A stretch of DNA of 64,000 bases, taken from positions 1 through 64,000 of the forward strand of contig JAPLOA010000074.1 in the NCBI GenBank assembly GCA_026400835.1. The letters run 5' to 3'. Numbering within the stretch: the first letter of the stretch is position 1; every line of letters starts with the position of its first letter. A program made the translations under genes and the position numbers. This stretch comes from Planctomycetales bacterium (GTDB lineage: Bacteria; Planctomycetota; Planctomycetia; Planctomycetales; Planctomycetaceae). Shown here in pieces: positions 44,046 through 54,087 of the stretch. The notes beneath the pieces are model-generated. The model was not told the DNA's origin, searched no databases, and worked only from the letters and a program-made list of their open reading frames with translations.

Positions 44046-44906
44046 TCAAGGTGTTGAAAGCCAGGCGAGCAGATCAGCAAGGACGACGTCTCGGTTCGGT
44101 TCAAACTCCAGTGTGTGACGAGCACCCGGATAGACCTGTGTTGTGAGTTGATGAGTGCCGAACCGGTTCACTCTCTCTCGAACCGCACCGTTATCGATAA
44201 TGCTGTCGTTCTCGGCCAGCAGCAACAACGTCGGTTGCAGAATTTTCACACAGTGAGTTGTCAGCTCGCGATCCAGATCTCGGCCCGCATTCAGAAAACT
44301 GCTGGAGACCGTGTGCAATGCAAGGGGATCATGAGAAATGAACTGCTGCCATTCGGGGACCTGAGTAAACAGAGCAGGATCGTCAAGTGGAATAGGAATG
44401 TGGTGCTTTACGACTTCAAACGTGCGTGCCAGATTGAGTCGTAAAAGCTGCGACCAGGTTGGCCCGATTCTGGCAACGAGGCCCGGATACAGCAGTGCGA
44501 GGCGATCGAATTCCCGAGGAAACAAAGCCGCGACGACTGCAGCCAGTTTTCCTCCCCAACTGATACCCAGAATCGTGATCGGCAATTGAGCGTTTGAATT
44601 TACGGTGCCAACGACAGTCTCATTGATGGCCAGCTCGCGAAGGGCTCGTACATCATTGACCAACCGCATCGCATGCGCTGCATGGCCGCGCTGGAAACCA
44701 TTCAGGCCCGAGCCACGGCGATCCGGAAAGTAGACTGCGAAACCAGCGTCGGCCAAACGACGTGAAGAATAGTCATACCATCCTGAGTGACTTTGAATGC
44801 CGTGCAACGCAATCACAATCCCCCTCGGATTCACAGGAGCCCAGTGGCGATACTTCAGACGGTAACCATCTGACGCGACGTGTTCGCGAAGTGATGGTTC
44901 AATCAT
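44046..44906 (-). CDS. Alpha/beta hydrolase (monoacylglycerol lipase-like)
   Basis: 286 residues. Lipase-type blocks: GIVIALHGIQSHSGWYDY (oxyanion HG), PDRRGSGLN, nucleophile elbow GISWGGK with Ser near residue 124, acid in LLAENDSIIDNGAV, and catalytic His in PGARHTLEFE. The helical lid contains VKHHIPIPLDDPALF. It would cleave an ester such as a monoacylglycerol or a small carboxyester. Its start overlaps the stop of the macrodomain gene by 4 nt (ATGA), so the pair is co-translated. Confidence 0.87.
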   Translation of the reverse strand: MIEPSLREHVASDGYRLKYRHWAPVNPRGIVIALHGIQSHSGWYDYSSRRLADAGFAVYFPDRRGSGLNGFQRGHAAHAMRLVNDVRALRELAINETVVGTVNSNAQLPITILGISWGGKLAAVVAALFPREFDRLALLYPGLVARIGPTWSQLLRLNLARTFEVVKHHIPIPLDDPALFTQVPEWQQFISHDPLALHTVSSSFLNAGRDLDRELTTHCVKILQPTLLLLAENDSIIDNGAVRERVNRFGTHQLTTQVYPGARHTLEFEPNRDVVLADLLAWLSTP

Positions 44907-45445
44907 TTCGGCACCACTTCCTCCACCGCTCGCGCAAAGGCCCCGAACGCGCCCTGATCAAACAGAACGAATCGAACCATCGTCGGGTTCTGATGCCATC
45001 GAACAAAGTCCATCGTCGTCTTGACCAGATTGGCCGCCGCCAGATCAAGAGGATACCCATAGGCTCCGGCACTCAAGGCAGGGAACGCAATACTGTTGCA
45101 TTGATGCTGCACCGCCAGTTTCAGGCACGCTCGACAGGCAGACGCCAGCAGCTCTGCTTCTCCCTGACGACCACCCTTCCAGACTGGTCCAACGGCATGA
45201 AAGATATACCTGGCCGGAAGATTGCCAGCCCCGCTCATCACCGCGCTGCCAGGGGGGCAACCCTCAGGATAATTCTGCGTTGTTTCCTGCATGATGGCTG
45301 GACCACCCGCATTGTGTATGGCCCCATCGACACCGCCACCACCGGCCAGACTGCTGTTGGCGGCATTGACAATCGCGTCGACGTGTTGCTGCGTGATATC
45401 GCCCTGAACCAATTCCATGCGGCACGGGCCAAGTTTCACAATCAT
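44903..45445 (-). CDS. Macrodomain protein (O-acetyl-ADP-ribose deacetylase type)
   Basis: 180 residues, the usual YmdB length. Hallmarks: VQGDITQQHVDAIVNAANSS, the catalytic Gly-rich GGGGVDGAIHNAGG, GSAVMSGAGNLPARYIFHAV and the late FPALSAGAYGYPLD. It binds ADP-ribose, and relatives remove O-acetyl or ester-linked ADP-ribose. It is upstream of and coupled to an alpha/beta hydrolase. A joint role in clearing ADP-ribose esters or lipid conjugates is only suggested by the coupling. Confidence 0.93.
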   Translation of the reverse strand: MIVKLGPCRMELVQGDITQQHVDAIVNAANSSLAGGGGVDGAIHNAGGPAIMQETTQNYPEGCPPGSAVMSGAGNLPARYIFHAVGPVWKGGRQGEAELLASACRACLKLAVQHQCNSIAFPALSAGAYGYPLDLAAANLVKTTMDFVRWHQNPTMVRFVLFDQGAFGAFARAVEEVVPK

Positions 45446-45685
45446 CGCTGAGTCCGGGTTTCAAATGAGTCGATCAGTTTCGGGCTGAAAAATAAGCCTG
45501 CGGAGAACAATCCAACGCATTTCACCCGAACCATACATTCTGCAACCATCACAATGTGACTTGGACGCGAACCGGATTCAATCGGGTCTGGTCGTTTTTC
45601 CACATTGATGGAGTTGTCCGGGGAGGATCTGCAGACTTATGCACAAAACCGACTGCAGTGGATTGCTGATCAAATGATTTTCACA

Positions 45686-47356
45686 CTATGGCGTCGGCTG
45701 AAGCTGTTTCAGCAACACGTCAATCCGTCCTGACTCCTCTGTCACAGCTCGGTCGTTGGAGTAAATTTGACGTGCGGCTGTCAGAGTCTTGACAGCCCTG
45801 TCGACACTCGCCGGGTCACCGGATTTTGCCATCGCTTCTGCTTCAATCAGAATTCGTTCCAACAGTGCCTTGCGGCCGCCTGTCAATGGTTCTTTGTCCC
45901 ACTTCTGCTGCGTCTCCACCAGAAATTGTGACAAGTATTCGTTACGAGAATCGTGTGCGGCAAGTTCGCGAACAGCCTGCAACTGCTCACGTGCGGCGAC
46001 CGGATCACCATTACTGAATGTCTCAAAGGTTCGTCGAATCAGACGTTGCAGCTCAGAAGCTTCATCCTTGCTGCTTTCCGGATCTGCTCGCAAAGATCGA
46101 CAGAAATCAAATTGATTGGCTTTCAGAATGAGCGTATCAATCTCTTCTTTGGAATTGGGCAGGGCATTTGTGTCCAGCAGCGGCTGTAGAAATTCATCCC
46201 GTGCACGCAGCCAGACAGGGCTGGGTTCTCTGGCCAGCAATTCGCGAGCCTTCGCCAGCTGTTCGCCCGGATCAGCCACACTGCGGCGGTTCATCCAGAT
46301 CCCAAAGACAATGATCAGGGCGAGGAGAGTGATGAGCACAAAAATGTTGTCGAAGAACTTTGCGACCGGTGACTTAACCAGTGACGAGGTCACATCGTCC
46401 CGGATCATGTTTCGCACCATTGTTGCCGGGCCGGGATGATGCACGTCCCACTCGACGGATTCGTTTTCTGACCTGATCGTCGTGCCGGGACCGGGCCGCT
46501 CAACGGTTTCTGACTCCAGATGCTGCTCGATCATCTCCAGGCGGAGTTTGATCTGTTCCAGTCGCTTCATCACGACTAAAGCATCTGGCAGCCGTTTGGC
46601 AGGATCCTTTTCCAGTAGTTGACACACCAGTTCTTCAACCGGCCGTGGAAGATCTGTCACATAACGGCTGGGCTTATCAAATTGTCCGAACTGGTGCTTC
46701 TGCAGAATGTCATTCGCGCTGGCGCCGGTGAACGGAGGGCGTCCGGTCAGCATGACATACATGACAGCACCCAGCGAATACAGGTCACTGCGTCGACTGG
46801 CTTTTTGCCCCCTTGCTTGTTCCGGTGACATGTATTCGGCCGTGCCAACAACGCCTCCTGTGCGAGTAAGTCGAGCGGAAGCAAATAAACTGGCGACTCC
46901 GAAGTCGGTCAATTTGATGACTCGATCGTTCGTCAACATCAGGTTGCTTGGCTTCAGGTCACGGTGCACGATTCCCGCATCGTGAGCAGCCTTCAGCGCG
47001 GCTGCGATCTGCATCGAATACTCAATGACATCTTTCCACGGCAGCTTTTTGCGATTCGTAATCTCGGCCGTCAAAGTGTGCCCGTCGACAAACTCCATGG
47101 CATAGTAAAACGTGCCATCCGTTGTCTCACCATCCTGAAACAACTGCACGATATGTCGATTGGAAAGCTGCCTCAAAGCGTCGATCTCACGCGAGAATCG
47201 TTGCACGAAGCCATCTTCGCGAGCCATGGCCACGGGCAACACTTTGATAGCGGCTTCCTGCTGCGTCAACTCGTGTACGCCATGATAGACGTTGCCCATG
47301 CCTCCAGCGCCGATCTTGCGATCAATCAGATATGGTCCAACTTTATCGGGATGCAT
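45686..47356 (-). CDS. Receptor-like Hanks-type Ser/Thr protein kinase
   Basis: 556 residues. The N-terminal kinase has IGAGGMGNVYHGVHE (Gly loop), AAIKVL (Lys), HRDLKPSNLML, DFGVAS and the EYMSPEQARG activation segment. After a linker, a single membrane segment (FVLITLLALIIVFGIWM, ~residues 335-355) leads to an external C-terminal part of ~190 residues with TPR-like helical repeats (QLAKARELLAREPSPVW, RTFETFSNGDPVAAREQLQAV). This is the usual planctomycete layout, opposite to the kinase at 10.6 kb. It lies divergent to the phosphatase-cytochrome lipoprotein gene, 611 bp away. Confidence 0.93.
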   Translation of the reverse strand: MHPDKVGPYLIDRKIGAGGMGNVYHGVHELTQQEAAIKVLPVAMAREDGFVQRFSREIDALRQLSNRHIVQLFQDGETTDGTFYYAMEFVDGHTLTAEITNRKKLPWKDVIEYSMQIAAALKAAHDAGIVHRDLKPSNLMLTNDRVIKLTDFGVASLFASARLTRTGGVVGTAEYMSPEQARGQKASRRSDLYSLGAVMYVMLTGRPPFTGASANDILQKHQFGQFDKPSRYVTDLPRPVEELVCQLLEKDPAKRLPDALVVMKRLEQIKLRLEMIEQHLESETVERPGPGTTIRSENESVEWDVHHPGPATMVRNMIRDDVTSSLVKSPVAKFFDNIFVLITLLALIIVFGIWMNRRSVADPGEQLAKARELLAREPSPVWLRARDEFLQPLLDTNALPNSKEEIDTLILKANQFDFCRSLRADPESSKDEASELQRLIRRTFETFSNGDPVAAREQLQAVRELAAHDSRNEYLSQFLVETQQKWDKEPLTGGRKALLERILIEAEAMAKSGDPASVDRAVKTLTAARQIYSNDRAVTEESGRIDVLLKQLQPTP

Positions 47357-47967
47357 GGAAGATCTCTTGAACTTCAGAATTACCGTCGGGACGGGGCGAC
47401 AGGCAGAGCCGGTCTGATCACCAGTTTACCTCAGTGCTGGCAGCGGAGAAATCATAAAGCCAACGCGGCCGGGAAACTGTTCCTTTACCCTCCCGCTTTT
47501 CCAGCTGGCTTTTCGCCGACTTTCTTCTGCGTCAGAGGTTCTCGCCCTTTTTCAAAGACGGGGGCATACCAGAACACCAGACATCCGTTGCCAGGAGCAG
47601 GCCCCAGTTAGCTCGGACGTTCTCCTTTTGCAGTCGTTCGGTCAAAATCCAGGATTACTGAGAACTGCAGTAACCTCTGAGACAAAATCAGACCTTCAGA
47701 GGATCATCCCTGTTTCTGATTTGATGGCTTCTCGAAAATGACGTCTTTGAGACATCCTTCCATAGCGGGCGACAGGTCTGTGCGACTTCGAAGATTGTGG
47801 ACAGGCCCCTCCCACGTTGGCTCAGAGAGCCCTGATCTGCTTGTGAAATCCAAAGATTTTGAGACGGAGTATCTCGAAAGATCGTTGTCCTGATGAATTC
47901 GACTAACATGTCGCCAAATGCGAACGGTATTGGACATGACTCCGTCTGCCCCGGAAATGTGACGAAG
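47357..47967. other. Divergent intergenic region kinase / phosphatase-cytochrome gene
   Basis: About 610 bp between divergent genes. Open frames here have no recognisable content. No repeat of the dispersed families and no terminator seen. Promoters of both neighbours expected. Confidence 0.35.
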
Positions 47968-49047
47968 ATGAACACGATGCCTTTTACTGTGTGCAAATCT
48001 GTGATCGTCAGCATACTGTTGATGGGCTGCGCGGATGGTCGTAAGTCAGGTTCTGAGTCAGCCGCGAATGTTTCATCCCAGGAGTCCGAAATCGAAATCG
48101 TCTGCGAGACAGACAGATTAGAACAGCCGGTAGAGACCGTTGAGGGAACTCCAAAGGCTGAGAAACTGGCCCTGCCTCACAGACTGACTTCTGCTCATCT
48201 TCCCAATGCTATTCAGGTTCATGAAAAAGTGATCTCCGGCGGACAGCCAGATGGCGAAGAAGCTTTTCAGGAATTACAGAACCTCGGGATCAAGACAATC
48301 ATCAGCGTGGATGGTGCGAAGCCTGATCTGGAACTCGCCAAAAGACATGGTCTGAAATACGTTCACCTGCCTCATTCTTACGATGGCATTCCCGAGCAAT
48401 GCGGCAAAGAATTAGCGAAGGCGGTGCGAGATTTTGAAGGCCCGATTTACATTCACTGCCATCATGGCAAACATCGCAGCCCAGCGGCCGCGACTGTGGC
48501 CTGCGTGACGGCAGGGCTTATCGATCCTTCAATGTCATCGGTCATTCTTAAGCTGGCAGGAACCAATCCCTGTTATCGAGGACTTTATGAATCCGCAGAG
48601 TCGGCTCAGAAAGTGGACAACGCGGTTCTTGACGCTCTGAAATGCGACTTTCCCGAATCGGCAGAGCTGACTCCGATGGCTGAGTCGATGGTGCATCTGG
48701 AGCAGACTTTCGACTCGGTCAAGGCAATAGCAGCCGCCGGATGGAAGTCACCGTTGACTCGCCCTGATCTTCATCCAGTTCAGGAAGTTCTGTTGCTGAA
48801 AGACCATTTTTCAGAACTGCTGAGAACCGAAAGCGTTGCCAAAGAGTCCGAAGGCTTTCGGACCATGCTCCGTGAATCAGAATCCGCCGCTGCCGATCTT
48901 GAAGCCGCGTTGATGAGTTGGAGCGAATCCGGAGCAGCGTTGCCGGTTCCCGATTCGCTCCCCGCGTCGTTTGAACAGATCGCGAAGAATTGCGTGGCCT
49001 GCCATACCGAATTTCGTGATGTGCCATTGAGTCAAAAGCAGCGCTGA
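47968..49047 (+). CDS. Lipoprotein fusing a tyrosine-phosphatase-like domain to a cytochrome c'-like domain
   Basis: 359 residues from the ATG at 47968. The lipobox is LLMGC after VIVSILL, so it is a membrane-anchored exported lipoprotein. A dual-specificity-phosphatase-like domain spans ~70-220: ISGGQPDGEEAFQELQNLGI, TIISVDGAKPDLELAKRHG, LPHSYDGIPEQC, and P-loop HCHHGKHRSPAAA with Cys near 167 and Arg five residues after it. The second half is helical (MVHLEQTFDSVKAIAAAG, HFSELLRTESVAKESEGFR, ESESAAADLEAALMSW) and ends with CVACHTEF near 341, the C-terminal heme site typical of four-helix cytochrome c'. The two domains in one exported chain are unusual; heme binding and phosphatase activity both need testing. 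Confidence 0.8.
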   Translation: MNTMPFTVCKSVIVSILLMGCADGRKSGSESAANVSSQESEIEIVCETDRLEQPVETVEGTPKAEKLALPHRLTSAHLPNAIQVHEKVISGGQPDGEEAFQELQNLGIKTIISVDGAKPDLELAKRHGLKYVHLPHSYDGIPEQCGKELAKAVRDFEGPIYIHCHHGKHRSPAAATVACVTAGLIDPSMSSVILKLAGTNPCYRGLYESAESAQKVDNAVLDALKCDFPESAELTPMAESMVHLEQTFDSVKAIAAAGWKSPLTRPDLHPVQEVLLLKDHFSELLRTESVAKESEGFRTMLRESESAAADLEAALMSWSESGAALPVPDSLPASFEQIAKNCVACHTEFRDVPLSQKQR

Positions 49048-49050
49048 CAC

Positions 49051-50511
49051 TCAGGTAATCAACTCCTGAATCACTTTCGCCGGCAAAACACCCGTCAGTC
49101 TCTGATCGAGTCCCTGATACTTGAACGTCAATCGCTGGTGGTCATAGCCGATCTGGTTCAGCACGGTGGCATGGAAGTCACGAATATGAACCGGATCGCG
49201 CACGATGTTGTAACTGAAGTCGTCCGTCTCTCCGTAAATCGCGCCGCCCTTGAATCCACCACCGGCCATCCACATTGTGAAGCAGCGAGGATGGTGGTCA
49301 CGGCCGTAGTTCTCCCTGGACAATCCTCCCTGAGAATAGATCGTTCGGCCGAATTCACCGCCCCAGATAATGATCGTATCGTCAAACAAGCCGCGTTGTC
49401 TGAGATCTGTAATCAGACCATAAGTTGCCTGATCAAGATCTCGACATTGATCGGGGAGACGACCGGCCGCATTGGCATGAGTATCCCAGTTGTTGTGATA
49501 GATCTGCACAAATCGCACGCCGCGTTCGACCATTCTTCGAGCCAGCAGCATCGTGTTAGCCAGAGTACCGCCCTTCTTTGATGCCTCGCCGTAGAGTTCA
49601 AATGTGGACTCCGGCTCTGACGCCAGATCGGTCAGTTCGGGAACACTTGACTGCATTCTGAACGCCAACTCGTATTGTTGGATTCGAGTATTAATCTCCG
49701 GATCGCCCAGTTGTTGATAACTCAGCTCATTCAGTCGTCTCATTCCATCCAGAGTCGTTCGTCGAACATCGGGCGTTACGCCGTTTGGGTTGTTGATGAA
49801 CAGAATGGGATCACCGGCCGAGCGAAATGATGTCGCCGCGTATTCGCCCGGCAAATAACCTGACGACCATAATCTTGCAGAAATCGCCTGAACCTGTTCT
49901 GTGTTGGTCGGGCGAGCCACCATGACGACAAAGGCCGGAAGATTCTCGTTCAGTGATCCCAGTCCATAAGACATCCACGATCCCAGACACGGCCGTCCGG
50001 TCACCTGATTGCCGGTCTGCAGCAGACTCACCGCTGGCTCATGATTGATCGCTTCAGTGTACATGCTGCGGACAAACGTCATGTCATCGACGACTTTCTT
50101 CGTCCACGGCAGAAGTTCCGTGACCCACATACCACACTGGCCCGCCTGTTCGAATTTGAACTTCGACGGTGCAATAGGAAAGCGAGCCTGCCCCGAGGTC
50201 ATCGTCGTAAGTCGCTGACCGTTCCGCACGGACTCCGGAAGATCCTTATCGTACCACGCATCCATCTGTGGCTTGTAGTCATAGAGGTCCAGCTGCGATG
50301 GACCACCGACCATATGCAGATAAATGATGTGCTTTGCTTTAGCAGGAAAATGAGTCGGCATGGCTCCGGCGTGGCCCTTCGGTGCATCCACACCGCCAAT
50401 GGCTGACTGGCCCAGCAGTGACGCGAGAGCCGCGGTCCCCATGACGTTTGAACCCTGCGAAAAGAAATATCGCCGAGTCATGTTCTGTTTGAGTTCTTCG
50501 AATAAATTCAT
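49051..50511 (-). CDS. DUF1501 protein (Tat-exported sulfatase-like)
   Basis: 486 residues. The N-terminus NMTRRYFFSQGSNVMGTAAL is a Tat signal. Family blocks: HIIYLHMVGGPSQLDLYDYK, FVRSMYTEAINHEPAVSLLQTG, MVERGVRFVQIYHNNWDTHANA, IIWGGEFGRTIYSQGG and DHHPRCFTMWMAGGGFKGG. DUF1501 proteins have an alkaline-phosphatase/sulfatase-type fold and almost always pair with cytochrome/DUF1553 proteins, as here with the gene upstream on the same strand. The start has AGGAG 9 nt upstream. Substrate unknown. Confidence 0.93.
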   Translation of the reverse strand: MNLFEELKQNMTRRYFFSQGSNVMGTAALASLLGQSAIGGVDAPKGHAGAMPTHFPAKAKHIIYLHMVGGPSQLDLYDYKPQMDAWYDKDLPESVRNGQRLTTMTSGQARFPIAPSKFKFEQAGQCGMWVTELLPWTKKVVDDMTFVRSMYTEAINHEPAVSLLQTGNQVTGRPCLGSWMSYGLGSLNENLPAFVVMVARPTNTEQVQAISARLWSSGYLPGEYAATSFRSAGDPILFINNPNGVTPDVRRTTLDGMRRLNELSYQQLGDPEINTRIQQYELAFRMQSSVPELTDLASEPESTFELYGEASKKGGTLANTMLLARRMVERGVRFVQIYHNNWDTHANAAGRLPDQCRDLDQATYGLITDLRQRGLFDDTIIIWGGEFGRTIYSQGGLSRENYGRDHHPRCFTMWMAGGGFKGGAIYGETDDFSYNIVRDPVHIRDFHATVLNQIGYDHQRLTFKYQGLDQRLTGVLPAKVIQELIT

Positions 50512-50829
50512 CGTCGAATACTCCTCATTTGATTTTCAATCGGCGAGCGGCAGGGCGGCAGCCCTCCGAGTAACCACTCTCCGACACCGCGATCAAAACC
50601 TTTTTCAAACTTGCGTTCCGCACGGATGTGCCTGCACACTCGCCAGTCACACCATCAAAGTCATCTCATACCCTGTAGCTGAAGTCGTGAGACTTCTGAA
50701 AGGACATGATTCTGAACGCAGTGTTCGCAGAGGGAAAACAGAACATTATTCTCTCTGCGTTCCGCCGCGACCTCTGCATTCAATTCATTCCACGGCGGTG
50801 ATGAAATGAGCTTTAAGGAAATCACCGCC
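50512..50829. other. Spacer inside DUF1553-DUF1501 pair
   Basis: 318 bp between two genes of the same strand that usually lie close together. The reach is long for an operon; no terminator or repeat is visible. Confidence 0.35.
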
Positions 50830-53800
50830 TTACTTATTCAACACTTCATCCAGGTTCATCATCTCATTACACAGCATCGTCCATGCCGCCAGAGTTTCTG
50901 CGTTCATTGATGCATCGGGTTCAGACTCCCCGGTTTGAATCAACTCCCCTGCTTCTTTCGCATGGTCTCGATAAAACGCAGCCAACTGTCCCAGCGACTC
51001 TATCAGAATCGTCAGTTCATCCGTTCGTAAATCACGAGACAGCAATTGGTGAGCAGCAAACTGCAGACGCTGATCGTCGGCAGATCCGCCATGTTTCAGG
51101 ATGTGTTCCGCGAATCTTCGGGCCGCCTCAACGTGCTGCTCATCATTCATCGTGACCAGAGCCTGCATCGGCGTATTCGTTCTTTCACGACGAACAGAGC
51201 ATGATTCACGATTTGGCGAATTGAAGATGTCCAGCGACGCCGGTGGAGCCATGCGTTTGACGAACGTGTACAGACTCCGTCGGTAAAGATTGTCGCCGGA
51301 ATCACGTGTGTATCGTTGAGTTGTACTGCCAATCATTGCGATGGATTCCCACACGCCATCCGGCTGATAAGGTCGCACACTTGGGCCGCCAATCTTTGCA
51401 ACCAGCAATCCACTCACGGCCAATGCGTTGTCTCGTACGACTTCCGCATCCATTCGGAAACGTGGCCCACGGGACATCAACCGATTTGCAGGATCCTTTT
51501 CCAACTTCAACTGCGTCACCGCTGCACTTTGCCGATAAGTGGCCGACGTAACCATCAACTTCACAAACTTCTTCACATCCCAGCCGCCCTCGCGAAACTC
51601 GACCGCCAGCCAGTCCAGCAGTTCCTGATTGACAGGCAACTCTCCAGAAACGCCGAGGTCTCCCGTGGTACGGACAATCCCCATACCGAAAACTTCCTGC
51701 CAGAGTCGGTTCGCGGTGACTCGAGTCGTCAGCGGATGCTCCGGCTGCAGCAACCATTGAGCAAATCCTAATCGATTCTTCGGCGCGGCTTCCGGGAAGG
51801 CCGGGAACGCAGCCGGAGTCGCAGGAAAGACCTGATCACGCCGCTGATCGTATTCGCCGCGGAACAGTACATAAGCCGTGGCCGGTTCGGTTCGTTCATT
51901 CATGATATGAGCGATCGTTCCGCGGGCTCGGATGTCGGCTTCTTCTTTCTCCAAAGCTGCCAGAGCAGCCGACTTCTCTCCGAAGGGAGCGTCAAACTTC
52001 TTGAGCCAGAAAGCATACAGATCATTCACTTCCTGCTCAGATCGCTGTTCAGCGGCTTTTACCAGTGTCGCCTGAAAGCGGCTGAGTTTTGCCATCGAAT
52101 CAATCTCAGCGGCCGTCAGAACACGCTTCTGAATTCGCAGATCCTGCAGAGCACCTGTGAAGGCTTCGCTGCCAGCGCGCTGGCCGATACGCCATGGCGT
52201 TTCAGTGCGAATCGTGGATCCATCCAGCTTGTCGTTCTCGATGTTCCTGTCCTGCGAAGCACCATTGATATAGACCTGCAAACCGGAGGCTTTGCGACTG
52301 CCGTCGTAGGTTACAGCAACATGCACCCATTCATTGGCGGGTACCTGAGCCTTGCTGACGACCTTCAGCGCTTTGTCAGGCCACGCGTTGACGAGATGCA
52401 TGCCAATGCGTCTCTGCTGCATCCAGAAGTCCCAGCCTCGATAGCCTGGTCCGGCTTCCATGCGAGCCGCCATCGCTCCGCCGCCATCATTAGCTGGCAC
52501 GTTAACCCATGCTGCACAGGAGAATGGCTGATCGGCTTCAAAGTCACCAACCATTGCCACATCGCAGGCGGCACCTTGAACTTGCAGAGCTTTCCCATTG
52601 GGTCCATCCTGCCATTTGGCAGAATCATTCAAAGCCACTTCAGCCGCATTGCCGTCCAGACTGTAGTGCAATAGTTTTCCGTCGCCTTCATTGAGGCCTG
52701 CAAGGAAATGTAGCCCTTCTGAAGAGACTGGTTCTCCCAGCGTTTCAGGTTTCGCTGTTGTGATCCATGCATTGAACTCCGGCCGTGCTCCCGCGCGACG
52801 TTCTTCGACAGCGGCACGAGCGGAGGCGACCAGCGGCGACAACTCGGTGAACCGAGCCCGGTCAGCTTCGAGCGGTACCGGGATGATCGGCGGTGTGTCC
52901 TTGATGTTTCCGTCTCGAACTGCCTGCGTCGTGTTGTTGAAGAACGCAGACATCTCATAGAACTCTTTCTGACTCAACTCATCAAACTTGTGGCTGTGGC
53001 AAGTTGCGCATCCAGCGGTCAGTCCCATCCAGACGGCTGAAACGGTTTCTGTTCGATCGCGTGTGTAGAGCACTGCGTACTCCTCGTCGATGATGCCGCC
53101 TTCGTTCGTCGTCATGTTGCAACGATTAAATCCCGACGCGATCTTTTGATCGAGCGTCGCGTTGGGCAGCAAGTCGCCGGCGAGATTTTCGATTGTAAAC
53201 TGATCATAGGGCATGTTTTGGTTGAACGCTTTGATCACCCAGTCACGGTACGCCCACATTTCACGATAGTTATCGAAGTGAATTCCGTGAGTGTCCGCGT
53301 AGCGAGCATAGTCCAGCCAATAGCGTCCTCGATGTTCGCCCCACTGCGGCGACGTCAGCAGCATGTCGACGTACTTCTCGTAAGCATCCGCTGACTTATC
53401 ATTGACGAAGGCTTCGACCTGTTCCCATTTCGGCGGCAGGCCCGTAATATCGAAACTGGCACGGCGAGCCAGTGTGTGACGATCAGCCTCTTCTGCGGGC
53501 GTCATTCCATTGGCCACCAGTTTGCTCAGCACAAAATTGTCGATCGGGTTCTTTGGCCAACTGCCGTGACTGGCTTTAACGGCATCCGGAACCGTCGGCA
53601 CTACTGGCCGAACAGGGGCAATATACGACCAGTGCTGCTGGTACTGTGCACCGGATTTGATCCAGTCGGCCATCAGCTTTTTCTGTTCAGGGCTGAGTGT
53701 CTTTTTGAGTTCCGGTGGAGGCATGATCTCTTCCGGATCGTCTGACAGGATTCGGCGAATCATTTCGCTCTCTTCCGGTTTCCCTTCCACGATCGCTGCT

Positions 53801-54000
53801 TTTTCAACAGCCGCGTCGCGCTGATCTAACCGCAGTTCGCCTTTTCGTGAGGCACTGTCCGGGCCATGGCAGGCAAAGCACGCATCGTTCAGGATCGGCC
53901 GAATATCTCGATTGAACTCGATGGAGTCCTGACCGAATGCAGAGGAAACCAGCGACGATATGCAAAGCAGAGGAATGGTGAAGCAGCGAATCGCAGACAT
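50830..54000 (-). CDS. Planctomycete cytochrome (PSCyt1)/DUF1549/LamG/DUF1553 exported protein
   Basis: 1056 residues. Signal peptide MSAIRCFTIPLLCISSLVSS ending AFGQD. Order: a heme-binding PSCyt1 segment (DACFACHGPDSASRKGELRL, with DDPEEIMPPPELKKTLSPEQ), DUF1549 (LPPKWEQVEAFVNDKS, GEHRGRYWLDYARYADTHG), a second CXXCH in CATCHSHKFDELSQKEFY, a LamG concanavalin-like domain (~430-630), and DUF1553 (RVTANRLWQEVFGMGIVRT, MTSATYRQSAAVT-type, NSPNRESCSVRRERTNTPMQ). Such proteins are common in the phylum and are thought to move electrons during polymer use. Upstream of its DUF1501 partner. Confidence 0.94.
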   Translation of the reverse strand: MSAIRCFTIPLLCISSLVSSAFGQDSIEFNRDIRPILNDACFACHGPDSASRKGELRLDQRDAAVEKAAIVEGKPEESEMIRRILSDDPEEIMPPPELKKTLSPEQKKLMADWIKSGAQYQQHWSYIAPVRPVVPTVPDAVKASHGSWPKNPIDNFVLSKLVANGMTPAEEADRHTLARRASFDITGLPPKWEQVEAFVNDKSADAYEKYVDMLLTSPQWGEHRGRYWLDYARYADTHGIHFDNYREMWAYRDWVIKAFNQNMPYDQFTIENLAGDLLPNATLDQKIASGFNRCNMTTNEGGIIDEEYAVLYTRDRTETVSAVWMGLTAGCATCHSHKFDELSQKEFYEMSAFFNNTTQAVRDGNIKDTPPIIPVPLEADRARFTELSPLVASARAAVEERRAGARPEFNAWITTAKPETLGEPVSSEGLHFLAGLNEGDGKLLHYSLDGNAAEVALNDSAKWQDGPNGKALQVQGAACDVAMVGDFEADQPFSCAAWVNVPANDGGGAMAARMEAGPGYRGWDFWMQQRRIGMHLVNAWPDKALKVVSKAQVPANEWVHVAVTYDGSRKASGLQVYINGASQDRNIENDKLDGSTIRTETPWRIGQRAGSEAFTGALQDLRIQKRVLTAAEIDSMAKLSRFQATLVKAAEQRSEQEVNDLYAFWLKKFDAPFGEKSAALAALEKEEADIRARGTIAHIMNERTEPATAYVLFRGEYDQRRDQVFPATPAAFPAFPEAAPKNRLGFAQWLLQPEHPLTTRVTANRLWQEVFGMGIVRTTGDLGVSGELPVNQELLDWLAVEFREGGWDVKKFVKLMVTSATYRQSAAVTQLKLEKDPANRLMSRGPRFRMDAEVVRDNALAVSGLLVAKIGGPSVRPYQPDGVWESIAMIGSTTQRYTRDSGDNLYRRSLYTFVKRMAPPASLDIFNSPNRESCSVRRERTNTPMQALVTMNDEQHVEAARRFAEHILKHGGSADDQRLQFAAHQLLSRDLRTDELTILIESLGQLAAFYRDHAKEAGELIQTGESEPDASMNAETLAAWTMLCNEMMNLDEVLNK

Positions 54001-54087
54001 ACAAGATCCCTTTTTATGAACTCAAGCCTGTTTGATCAGGACATCGCAGAAACAGCGTTATCCGCTGATTGGTGTGTGTGTTAAGGT

